A DNA stretch of 64,000 nucleotides, taken from contig JAGPXD010000005.1 of NCBI GenBank assembly GCA_020746995.1, forward strand, positions 2,604,001-2,668,000, given 5' to 3'. The DNA is from Plectosphaerella cucumerina. Taxonomy: Eukaryota > Ascomycota > Sordariomycetes > Glomerellales > Plectosphaerellaceae. How positions within the stretch are numbered: position 1 is the first letter of the stretch; every line of letters begins with the position of its first letter. Below, in pieces: positions 34,101 through 44,825 of this stretch. Below the pieces are notes generated by a model. The model was not told where the DNA came from, did not search any database, and saw nothing but the letters and a program-made list of their open reading frames with translations. The translations under genes were made by a program, and so were the position numbers.

Positions 34101-34386
34101 GGCTTGAGAAGAAAATCCTGGGTCGAGTCCTGTCCATCGGCTGAAAGAGAAATCCTTGAAATCCATGGGTCGATATGTCCATCCGGTCTGTTCAGTGTGC
34201 CTGGCAGGCAGAAGAGGCAAGGAAAGATACATGACGTTCGCAGTACATGAGAGTGTAAAAAGCAGATTGGACCGCCCGAGAAGGGTAGAAAGAAGGAAAA
34301 CAGTACCTGGATGGCGTGTGGACATCGTCCATATCGAGGGGGTTGTAGCCAGGCATATCCGGACGTGAAGCAACAATGGCCGTCAT
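31140..34386 (-). CDS. C2H2 zinc-finger transcription factor with 1.4-kb first intron
   Basis: Nuclear DNA-binding regulator; I cannot name the orthologue. Exons are 34386-34307, 32871-32083, 32022-31774 and 31701-31140, giving 559 residues, with phase closing at every junction. Exon 1 encodes MTAIVASRPDMPGYNPLDMD. The middle is Ser/Pro-rich with a basic patch (HKHRISKPKTK). Zinc-binding segments lie near the C-terminus: a degenerate HCPWEGDASCNHKPEKLKC (about 353-371), CKDQSCENARFSSTACLLRH (about 386-408), and CSYDGCDRSMPGNGFPRQWN followed by HMRRVH (about 421-446). A Lys-rich stretch and a helical tail end the protein. The first intron (34306-32872) is unusually long and holds repeated short motifs. 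If exon 1 is not used, the frame can start at 32846 (MVSNPGMFSF). Confidence 0.82.
32872..34306 (-). other. Long first intron of the C2H2 gene, motif-rich
   Basis: A 1.43-kb intron with a GTACTG donor and CTTCAG acceptor. It contains at least five copies of TCCAGTG on the plus strand (33272, 33519, 33545, 33709, 33884), several CCATGGG and repeated GTGGGCAAG-like stretches. Minus-strand open frames at 33014-33385 and 33395-33673 have protein-like composition but no family I know, and no splice pair that links them cleanly to the gene. Confidence 0.55.
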
Positions 34387-36526
34387 TTGTAGTGTCCCTG
34401 GTTCGTGTGGTTTCAAAAGGCAATCCTTGGATGGATGGCTCTGCGTTCCTCTCGACTCAACGAGTCTCTTGTTTGAAGACAGACAGCGGTTGCTATCCGG
34501 AGTCAGGGCAGAGTATGGGTTGCGCAGCAGGATGATCCCGGTGGTGGCAAAGACGAGGTGATCCTTGACAGGAGGTCTCTGGTGTTCCTTTGCGAGGGTG
34601 AAGTCGAGGAGAGGAGAAGAGAGAGAGAGAGGAAGAGTGTTGTGGATAGAAGCAATGTTTTGGGCCTCGAGGGGCGGGAGTTGGGCAGGAATGGAGCGGG
34701 TTGGGCAGGAAAGTAGAGAGGGAGGAGGCAGGTTGGGCAGACAGAGGGGGTGACCGGGTTTTAATGGGAAGCAGAACGACAAGCGAGCGAGACGCGCAGC
34801 CGTGAGCACGGTGAGGATGCAGGATACCCCTGTCGAGCATGACGGGTCTGACGAGCCATTTCCTCCAGGGCGGGGGGGATGGACGCATGTTGGCGCGCCG
34901 TCCACCGAACCAGAGGAAAAAAGGAGGGGGGGATTGTGCAAAAAGTGCAGCTTGGTGCATCTCGGTGCGGACTCGAGAGGCTTCTGTTTGGCTGACCCGG
35001 CTATCACACGGGCCGCAGGAGTGAGCTGGCTTTCTGGTGCTGCATTCGCAATAGGCTCCTGGTGCGACGTCTGGCGGTGGCCTGGGTTTACTTCCCTGAT
35101 TTGGCCGGTCCAGGGAGTCCAAGGGAGGGGTCTCGGTGGGGAGGCGGCAGCAGCTCCGGCCTATCGTGGCCTCGGATGAGGTGTGGCCGTGAGGGTGACG
35201 AGGGATCATGGCTGCAGCGACAACTCATCAATGCAGCGGCCGACCGCCCCGGCCGACCACCATCAACGACCAGACTGCGACGCCAGAGGCTCCGGCACGA
35301 CCAACGAGGGGGGCTGGGAGATGAGAAGTCCTTTCTGGTGGCCCCTCCTCCCCTCCTCTTCAAGGCTTCGACGGGTTTTCGAGTCGGCTCGCGAGTCAGC
35401 TCACGCCCGTGTCCGCCGTGTCCGCCCTGCCATTCATTTCCCGAAAGGTTTTGGAGGCGGTGATCGGCATCAGGGGCATCAGGAGAAGTCGGCGCTTGTC
35501 GAAGCTTGCTTTTTTTCCCGCCGACTTTGGGTTGGTGTTTCAGCGGGGGCTGCGGATTTTCGTCAGCCAATTTCTTCGTCGCTCGTTGGCGGGCGGGAAA
35601 GCGCGGGAGGGACGGGAACTTGGAACGAGGGAAGAGCCGTTCGGTCAATGTGGGACGAGACGGGCTGCATCGTCCACCGCCGCCAGGCCAGGCCAAGCAA
35701 AAGGCAAGCCAACGGGTGAACTTCCCTTGGCGCCGGCTCGTCGTGATGGTGGCCCGGACGCTCTTGGTCTTTGGAGTGTCTTGGAAGCGACCTGCCAGCT
35801 CATCAGCCGGTGATGTTTGCCCTTGTGCTCGCCAACCAGCCGTCGTCTCCTCGACGCATCTGCGAGGGAGGCGCATGAGGAGCATGCACGCCGGAACGTC
35901 GGAGAGCCACTCATCCGTTGTCAGTGCGGCCAGCTGACGGCTTCGCTGCGCCTGTTGAGACATGTCAGAGAGCCCGCAGCGAGGGGGCTTTTTTCGCACG
36001 TTTTGACAGGTGCACGCAACGCGCGTGCGGGCGTTGAGGAAGAAGCCGGACGAAATGCCGTCACAATTGTAGTGGTAGTGCTTGGTTGTCTGATGTTTGT
36101 TGGCCAACCTGGCCGAGGTGGACTTGGAGACCGCTCCTGCATCAAAAGGCAACGGCGCTGGCGCTGCCTACTCGAGGCTTAGGTAAACCAGCACGTGGTT
36201 CCAACGACGCTCCTCCCTCGAGGAAGGAAGGTGCTCTCATGGCAGACACGGAAGGAGTGACCCAGCAACATGACGTGCTCACAGCAAGCACGGCAATGGA
36301 CCGGCTCCTCCGCCTCACGCTCCCAAGTTTCCTCGACTGACTGAAATCAGAAGCACCAGTACCAAGCAATCGGGATGGAACTTGCTCGGAAGTGCCGATG
36401 GACGCCTCGACTTTGATGCGGTCGGTGCGCGTTGGATCCACGTTGATCTTGAACAGCCCTGGAGCACAATCTCATGCCCGGCAGATTTGGATTAGGGTCC
36501 CAAGCTTGAAGCCTCGTAACATCGCC
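34387..36526. other. Spacer upstream of C2H2 gene
   Basis: About 2.1 kb, presumably the large promoter and leader of the C2H2 regulator. A 354-codon minus frame (35088-36152) spans half of it but is Arg/Pro/Ser-rich without domains, so I do not call it a gene. Confidence 0.5.
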
Positions 36527-38248
36527 TCATCCGCCTCCATACACCTTGACGCTCATGGCCTTTTCCCAGAGCCCTCGCAGCCCGGCTTCCCCTGCTGTTG
36601 AATCCTCCACCCACGCAATCTCCGCCAGCGCCCGCCTTGCCTCGTCCCAGCTTGTCAGTCTCAGAATCCCGCTGGCGAGTCGTATCTTCCCGGCATACAG
36701 CGTCTTCCACACGGCGACTTGCCGTGCCTCATCCGGCGACGAGGGTGCTGCCGCGTCAGCAACGGCGGCACCTAGCAGGACACTCCAGAACCACAGGTGA
36801 CGGCTAAAGGCCCCAGAGATCATGTCCTGCTCTTTGATCTCGACGTCCTCGATGAGCTGCTCCAACAGCCATACCGTGAGCACGCAGTCTATGTGGCTGT
36901 CGTTCATGGCGATGAGGAGGTAGAAAAAGGTGGCGATGTAGCTCGCCCTGCTGCTCTTGGGGTCGCTATTCAGCATCATGCTGATGTTGCGGTCCGGGTC
37001 GAAGTCGCGCGAAATCTCCCAGTCGAGGTTTTTGGTGTAGCCCTGCCACAGCCTATCGCTCAACGTCTCGTTCGCCTGCCACCAGCCGTATCTGGGAGCT
37101 TCCTTGGGTGGTAGGTTGGCCAGATCCCACAGGGACGTGAATAGCAGGGCTATGATGGTCGGCTGGTATGAGTCCGCGCCGATGACCTCTTGGAGTACGC
37201 TTACTTTGCCTTTTCGCAGACGTTCCGCAGCCCTAAAGTGCATCAGAGGTCAGCAAGGCGATATCCCTCACACCACTTCTGTCAAAATGACGGCAGCCAG
37301 TACGTACATGTCGAGCATCTGCTGCGGCAGGTTTGGCCCTGCCACCTTGTAGCCTCTGCGTCTCAGTGCTAGCTCCTGGAGGCCCCTTAGGTGCTTGGAG
37401 GATGCGTCGAGGTCGCCGACAGCCCCCTTTTTGGTCATCCCCTGTCAGCAATGCCTCTGTCGTAAGTCATTCGCGCAGACATACCTCGGCCAGCGCCAGT
37501 GTTGCAATGGCAAACGTCGTTGTCTCACTGAGAGCCTGACTCTCGTCGAGCACCTGCCGCCTCACAAACTCGTAGGCCGCAGCCTTGTGGTGAAGAAAGG
37601 GCACCTTGACGTGGTCCAGAGATCCCGTCACCCATGCCCACTGACAGGCTGCCACAACGAGAGAACCATGGAGAAGCCCTGGGTGGGCAGAAGTTTTCCG
37701 CACGCTACAGTCGGCTGTCAGTATCTGAGGGGACAGAACGGATCGGGCTCTGGACTCACGTTCCAACTTCGCTGCCCCTCTCTGAGGGAGTCTGTCCTCG
37801 TACTGAGAACGTTGAGTCTGGATGGCGGTCATGTCAGGGCAGGCCGACGCTGGTTTAGCTGAACTTGAACTTACACTGGTGAAAGAGCCATTGGGACTTG
37901 GGGGACAACTGATAGTCGGAACCACAGCCCACGAATGGCTGGCTGGATGCCAGCGTGGCCGAGGGCCCGAGAGCTACAGCTGCTGCGGCGGCGGCGTCGG
38001 CTGCCGGGACCGCGTTGGTGAGCTCCGGGTCCGGCCCGGAATCGGGATAGATGCAGACGCTGCCGTTCTGCAGACAATTCGTGCTAAGACGACATATCTT
38101 GTCAGCCTACCGGTGCGTACATCACCGAGGGAGTCTCTCACCAGAGCGGCGTCTTTTCATCGCAGCGGACGTGCCGTTTCTTGCACGTCGTGCATCCGTT
38201 CTTGCTTCTACGGTGGAACCTGCGGACACGGTTCTTCGGCGGTGCCAT
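36527..38248 (-). CDS. Zn2Cys6 transcription factor (fungal-specific, six exons)
   Basis: Binuclear-zinc-cluster regulator of 477 residues. Exons are 38248-38142, 38083-37875, 37817-37760, 37704-37485, 37441-37308 and 37232-36527; all phases close. The N-terminus is basic (MAPPKNRVRRFHRRSKNG), followed by the cluster CTTCKKRHVRCDEKTPLC and TNCLQNGSVCIYP. The first intron splits the codon of the fourth cluster cysteine. A short Ala-rich linker leads to the fungal-specific helical region: LLHGSLVVAACQWAWVTGSL, LHHKAAAYEFVRRQVLDE, TTTFAIATLALAE, and at the end LRGLWEKAMSVKVYGGG. This layout matches the sterol-uptake-type C6 factors (Upc2/Ecm22-like architecture), but I cannot assign the target. 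The intron-rich structure makes gene prediction here error-prone. Confidence 0.83.
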
Positions 38249-40155
38249 CTCCTCGTTCCCCTCGTCGAGATGCCCAGGTCTTCGTCCTGTCACTCACATG
38301 TCACCGGACGCCGAGGGTCCCGTGACGTATGTACAGTGTCCAACGACGGCCAGATGTACAAGTGTGTCTCTTCAGTCTTGCGGTGCTGGTAGAACGATGT
38401 CTTCGGCGCTCGGCGGATGTCACTCATGGTCCAGATGGGCTGACGTTGATGATTCTGATGATGACCAGGGCGCCGTTGAGGCCTTCACGCGTTCCACGCG
38501 CTCCCGTTCAAAAGTCCGTCTCCTGACCGAGGGCGCCAGCCTCAAGATGAATCCATCGTCTCCATCAAGAAGGAAGCCAAGCGGATGCCCGGTCAGATCG
38601 ACGGGTCATGATTGGTCAGACGTCACTTGCTACACGAAACCTGCATGAAGGCTAGCCAATCGTCGTGTAGATCTGCCCAGGGGGCTTTCCCTCTCCAGCT
38701 GGTCACGAGCCTCAGGATGTCAGGAGTTGACTAAGCGTACGCCCTTGCCACGTGACGGAACCCGTGACAAGTAGCCCTTGTCTTCCACGGTGGGATGCAT
38801 TTGTTTCCTGCTCGTCCCATGTCCATGGACACCACCCTGAGCGGTCAAACATCCACGACAAAGTCTGACTCGGGAGCCGGCTGTGTCACTGTGTGGCACG
38901 GCTTCGGTCACCCAACCGTCGGAAGCCGCTTCCCTCGGCAGTTGGTTGGCTCCTTTGCCCGTGCTGACAGCTGCCGTGTTACGGAATCGGCATCCGAGGG
39001 GATTTTGCTCCCGTCCCGTCTTGGTCCTAAGCTCACCGCACTTCACACTCCCGTCCAAGGTGCCAGCCAGTTCTCGCCCACTCGCCTCATACTTTCGGAG
39101 GATGATGTGGCTGAAAAGCTGCATGTGCCAGCGGTCGTGGCCGGCCCGCGACTGTCTGGGCAGGCAATGCCTTTCCACTCCTTGCGTCTATAGGCGGCAT
39201 GGTATGGCATGGCGTGGCGTCGTGTGCCAGTGGATCGGTGAGCTGTCCTCCGAGTTCCCGTGTCGAGCTGCTGGACCGACGCAGCGAACAGAAAGCAACA
39301 GCCCAACAAGAAATGAGGCGAGACCCTCGCTCCGAGCCGGCCCGTCGCCGTCATTGGACCGATCGGGATGCCACGAAGAAGGACACGTACGAAAGGGCGC
39401 GTCCGTCTCGGCTCCCTTGCTTCATCGCTTGCACCGAGCATTCGACCGACCGCTGTTGAGAGTGCCTGGGGCGATGGGCTTGTCTTGGCTCGGAGGATTG
39501 AAGTCGTCGTCGTGACGGTACTCACGGCGACGCACGTCATGGACTGGACTGAACTGCCCGCTGCAAGTGCAAGTGCAAGTGCAACTGAGGAAGCCATCAG
39601 CAGAGGGGACAAGTCTACGGCTGTGCTGCCGGCTCGTCGTCTGTGTGGATGAGACCGGACCGGAACATTGCCGAATCGGGCAGGCAACCGGGCACTCAAC
39701 AAGTAAGAAACGGCGTCCAGCAGCAGCATCAGTATCAGCAAGTAATGTCGCCCCGCCGTCGTGTCCGTTGCGCTGGTACAGACAGTGCAATGGCCATTTG
39801 CGTAACCTGTCCCTCCATCGCCAGCCCTACATACCGACTAGGAACGCTTCACGAGCCCCCTCGTGGCTCGCCTTGGATGGATCATGGACTGGACCTTCTT
39901 CCCCCCTCTCTTCTCTGGCGGTGCTTTACGGTTGGATGAAGTTGCAGTCGACCGGCCGTCCTCTACCACTCATTGCTCGCCCTTTAAACCCGCCTCAGTC
40001 GGGCGCTCGAGTGGGCATCAAGGCAGCAAGCAGGTTGGGCAGCCTGCATCGTGTCGCCGCGCGGTTTGTGCCCGACCCGGCCTCCAGTCACCGCTACTCT
40101 TCCTCCAAGGTACCTCCCTGCACCAAGTCGTCCCATCTACCACCAATACCTTCAC

Positions 40156-40176
40156 TCACACGCACACACACACACA
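40156..40176. repeat. CA dinucleotide tract
   Basis: Short CA-rich microsatellite with one interruption, in the same long promoter region. Confidence 0.7.
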
Positions 40177-40513
40177 TTCTCTTACCTTCTCTCTCCGTGT
40201 GTCTGGCCCTCTTCCTTCTCTCCAGGTGGCCTCGGGTCCGCGGCGGACAGACGCTCGCCGGGTGGTCTCCCGCCTCCATAATAAAGCTCTTACAGCCCGA
40301 TGGATGCCCTATGCCCCCCTCATCGCCCGTCGTTCTCTTCATCCGTGACGCCGGGGACCAATGACCGCCTCGTCCCAGAACGACACCATCCTTTACATAC
40401 TTTGACCATCTAGGGTGTTCCCTGATCCAAATCCGGCCCGTGTCATCGCTTTCGCCTCCCTGGACTTGCCAAACCTGCCAGTCCGTGGTGGTGAGCGCTG
40501 ATCCTTTCTCTCC

Positions 40514-40537
40514 CCGCCGCCGCCGCCGCCGCCGCCG
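40514..40537. repeat. CCG trinucleotide microsatellite (8 units)
   Basis: Uninterrupted CCG run in the presumed leader or promoter of the gene at 41640. Confidence 0.85.
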
Positions 40538-41639
40538 AACCCGACCCCGTTGCCGAAGTCTGGATAGGAACATCCCGCCTTGGGCTTCTCCGTCCCCTCC
40601 ATCCATCACACCCCGTCCGCCCGAGCACAGCACCGCCCGACTGGGAACAACTGGGACGCCGCTTCTGCCCAGCCGCCGGTGCCAGCCTCCCCTCTTCGGT
40701 AGCCGCCTTCCCCCGGATTATGAGGCGAAACCGTGCAGACGAGACGACGGACCCCCATCGCGCCCGCCTGCTCACACTCACACTCACACTCCCAAGGTTG
40801 GCCGATCGTCCCGCCATCATTCTACCCTCCTGGTCCCTGTCAACCTTCGGCGTCTGCTCCCAACACGCCTACGCTACGGGTCGCGGGCTCTGCCCTGACG
40901 ACCGGGATCTTCAAACTTGGGCTGGCCCTCGCCACCCGTTCATCGCAACCGAAGCACGCCCGGCCAACATAAAATGCCTCCGGCCCGAGCCTCATAGCAG
41001 CCCCGTCCGTCCGCCTGTCTCTCGCTCGACCGCTCATCACTCCTCGTCGATCAACGGGCCGTGAATCACTGCTCCTCTCGACGTGTCTTGCGCCAGCAAA
41101 GCACCCATAGCATCGCACTAACACCCTTAGCGGTTGTTCTCTTTTCCTCTTCCATCTCGCCTCCCGGTATCTCGGGACACCTAGAGCAAGGCCGCCCCCG
41201 GCCCCGTTTTTGGAGACAAGCATACCCGTGGACCGATCACCTGCCACACCTCAGAAGGCCGGACAAGACGCTCTTACACCGCCCCTCACAAGAAAGGTGC
41301 TCCCCGTCCGTGACGGAGCCCATCCCAGAACGAGGCTTTTTGTTTTGTCGTGGGACTCCCTGTGCCAGTGGAGAGAACACACTTGTCCCGCTCCCGCCCC
41401 AGGCTGCCCAGCCCAGGATATACTTGGCCCCAAGGTTTACATCCAGGAAAAAGGATTTGGACGATCAAGGCCAGCCTCGCGCCGATTGTCCATCGGTTGC
41501 CCTTTTTATTATTGGAACAGGACCGTTTCTTATTTCATACCATCGTCCGTCGCCGGACATTTGGAGGCCAGCTGTTTTTTACGTTTTTTGAGTTGAACCG
41601 AACCACTGCCCCTCGTCGGAAAAAGAAGACGAGAGAAGC

Positions 41640-42783
41640 ATGGCCCAGCCAGAACTTGTCTTTGGAGGTACAATGGCCAACGGATCATGGAACCCGTCTC
41701 GGAGGTACACACGCCCGCACCGTCCCCGTCGTTTCGTTTTCTCTCTCCCGAACCCGGCGACTGACGTTGGCTTTCAAAGCTCGGCATACAATGATGGCTT
41801 CCCGGCAGCTGCGGGGTATGACGGGGGTTTCTACCGGACATCCAGGTAAGATGGTCACGGCCTCCTCCGGCGCGCACGATCCAAGTTCATCCCCAATAAC
41901 ACCGTTACCAAGCATCCCTCCCTACTCTCCTGGTACCAGCACGTACAACCTCCCCATGGGAGCCGGCGGGCACGGCTCAACATCAGCATACATTCCTCGC
42001 CCGCCGTCAGGATCCCATGGCACCAGCGTAGCCCCCGCCTATGGATCGTACAAGACGTCGGCGGCGCCACAGCCATGGGACTATCAGGGGCGTTACTCGC
42101 CGACGGACTCAGTAGACGACATCATCGCCTCGCCCAACCTGTCCGACTACTCCCTCGACAACGCGGCCGGCACGACGCCGCCCAAGAACAAGCCTCATGG
42201 CAAGGGCAGCCGGCCACAGCGCCGCCCGTCAAATCGTGACGAGTTTGACGGGCCTCACCAGTTCCTGGCGAGGCCGCCCCCGGAGTACGTGGCGCTCCAG
42301 GAGCGAGAGCTCCCACACCTCCCAACCAACCTACTGGTGCAGGAACAAGACACGGTACTGTCACAGGTCAACGACCGCCTCTCGCAATGCGCCTTCGACT
42401 TCGTGGCCAAGTACCAGTTCCCCATCCCCCTGACGCAGGACATGCGTCCGGTGGAGCGGCCGCAGGACCGCGAGTGGACCGAGTGGGTGTACCTGCTCAA
42501 GCGGCTGGCGACCAAGCGGCGCATCCCGGCGCGGGTGCTGTACAACGGGCAGATCAAGCAGTTTGTCACGATTCTCGAGAACTCGCTCGAGATGCGGCAC
42601 GCGGCCAAGCACCAGAGCAGGCCCCTCAAGGACGACCGCAACATCCTCCAGCTCATCTCGGCGGGGATCCAGGTGGCCAAGATCCTCAAGGACGCCAGCG
42701 CCATGAAGTATTTGGACCAGCTATACGTTCAGACGGAGCAGCAGATCCAGGAGCGCGCGGCGGCGTCGCGCTTCCGTGGGTAA
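41640..42783 (+). CDS. Conserved fungal protein of unknown function
   Basis: I do not recognise the family. Preferred exons are 41640-41704, 41780-41845 and 41940-42783, giving 324 residues and starting MAQPELVFGGTMANGSWNPS. The first half is Ser/Pro/Gly-rich and disordered. The second half is a compact helical domain: EYVALQERELPHLPTNLL, FDFVAKYQFPIPLTQDMRPV, EWTEWVYLLKRLATKRRIPA, then VLYNGQIKQFVTILENSLEM and ILQLISAGIQVAKILKDASA. The basic motif KRLATKRRIPAR could be an interaction site. The second intron starts with GTAAGA at 41846. Three acceptors (AG ending at 41885, 41912 and 41939) all keep the frame, so the exact junction is uncertain by up to 18 residues. Confidence 0.75.
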
Positions 42784-44825
42784 CTAGCTGGGATTTTCGA
42801 AAGAAAGATGCGAGTTTTGATTTTTATCACGGGCCACGAATTTACGACCTACATGCTTGCCTTCGAGCAGGTAAAGACGACACGAAACGAACGTGTGGGG
42901 ATCGCTCGCCCGAGAGGGACGCGATGCCACAGAGATCAAGAAGGAACAGACAGGGTCGGTGCCAAGTGCAAGCTGGCATAGCGGGATAATGTTTTTTGCC
43001 AAGGTTCAATATTTTCCATCATTCTTTTTCCTCTTCTTCGTACATTGGCGGCCAGACCTGAGCAACTTGAAGCGTTGGAGAAGTTACGGGGCAGGAAGAC
43101 TTTTCGGGTGGGCGGTGCTCGTCACTTGAATCTAGACAGACACATTGAGCGGGCAGACAACGTCAGCAGCGAGCGTCAAGGTCATGGAGTCTCACAGTAG
43201 GGGGCTGTTTCTGTATTCTGCCTGAACACGGTGTGCTTGTCTTTCCACGTGGCTAGTGATGGGATGTACAGACCTGAGAAATGGAAGCATGCCAGAGGGA
43301 CAGTTCACAGCCATGGCAGCGCATGTCGTGGGAGGAGGTCTGCCGCCAGGCTCTGGGAGGATGAGGCTCAACGGGGGGCTTGCAGGAGTCTCGGAGTGGA
43401 CAGGGGCACAAGGCTTGCGTGGTGACAGCCGGGGCTTGTGCCTGTTCCCGTGTTCAAGGTTGACAGGTGGAGGTGATGTGACAAGGGCCCCTCCATCTTG
43501 CTGGCAGGCAAGGGACGATGCTGGGCTAGTTGTAGTCTGTGGAATGACGCGTTTGTTTGGTGGCTTGAGATCGGCGGCGACACAAGTGTTCTGGAAGGAT
43601 AGATGCTTCGCCTTGTGATGTACAACTCGGGGTGAATAGCAAAACAAAAACAAGGGATCTGAAGCCTGGGTCCAGAACATATGCAATCGAAGAGATCGTC
43701 TTGTCGACCGGGCCGTCGGGAGTTCTGGCGATCGATACCATCCCTGCAAAAGGTACGGGCACGCACACCTGAGCCGGACTGGAGGTTGTGGTGATGCTTC
43801 CCGGCCAATGGACGGCCACGATGTCAAGTCGTGGTGGTGGTTGCTTCCCGCCGTCGACCGAGGGGCCCCGCCAAGAGCGGTGTCAGGACGGGCCTAGCGC
43901 CGTTGGATGTCTCCACCAGAGACCCTCGGTCAGCGAAACAGGCTAGCGTCCGCCCCCAAACGATCACATCGTCCACCTCACGCATCCACGCCTCCCGTCG
44001 ACTCGACAGCGGCGAGGCCCGAGACTTGCCAGCAAGAACCGGTGGCCCCAGATGCGTTGCGCTGCAGCTCCCTTGCTCCCGTGCCAGTCGCAAGCCACGG
44101 GTGACCCCCCCTTGTACAGCTACGGTCGCACCATGTCCGGGAGACGTGGGTGGGACAGGTGAAGAGAAGGGACTTTCGGGGGAAGGAGCGAGGGAGGAGG
44201 GCGACCAAGACGGGACGGGGGGGCATGTCACCCATTTCGCTTTTTCCCGCGCCCGCCCGGACTTTGAACAAGGGTCGCTGATGACGGACGACGTCTTTCC
44301 ACACACGTACCCGTCTTGGTTTTTTCTCCTGTCTGGCGACTTTATTTACACGACGACTGAGAAGAGGTCTGACATATACGAAGACCTGACGGATAGAAGA
44401 AGTCGACGTTCCGCCATCCCAGTACACGATAGAGCGAGTGCCCGACTCGGACGGCCTCTCCCTCCCGCTACCCCGCAGATAATCGTACTATCGCGCCCAA
44501 TCCGCCCAAAGGACCTCAACGACACCCGACCGACGAGGAACATTCAATCAAGATACTACTACACAAAGTCCCTGTGTCATTCGCTCATCAACCTCCAGGC
44601 TGGCTCTGAAGAAACACCATCAGGAGACGAGGATAGGATTACCCGGACGAAGGCGCACGATTGAGCGACCAGCCCCGACGACCGAGACAAGCAGCACCCA
44701 TCAGCTCAGCCGACGCGACGACCAGACCGCAAGACGATTGAGCGCCTGCTCTCCAGGACTTATTTGCCCGCCCGCTCTGTCGCAGGAGAGGCCTGGCCAC
44801 CCCGCGAACAACACCAGACATTCGC
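42784..44825. other. Spacer upstream of large Zn2Cys6-like gene
   Basis: About 2 kb with the 3' UTR of the preceding gene and the promoter and leader of the next. No protein-like frame, RNA or repeat recognised. Confidence 0.5.

Larger units (their letters stand above)
38249..41639. other. Long divergent spacer
   Basis: 3.4 kb between a minus-strand C6 regulator and the next plus-strand gene; it must hold both promoters. It includes a TGCAAG short repeat (39562-39584), a CA tract (40156-40176) and a CCG tract (40514-40537). Open frames are low-complexity and show no domains. Confidence 0.5.

Noticed and set aside
35088..36152. 354-codon open frame on the minus strand
   Set aside because: Arg/Pro/Ser-rich, no hydrophobic core or domain, and several overlapping frames of similar length on both strands. 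This is expected in GC-rich non-coding DNA.
43192..43827. 211-codon minus frame between two genes
   Set aside because: Low-complexity Pro/Ser/Thr/His-rich without motifs; overlaps other frames of equal quality.
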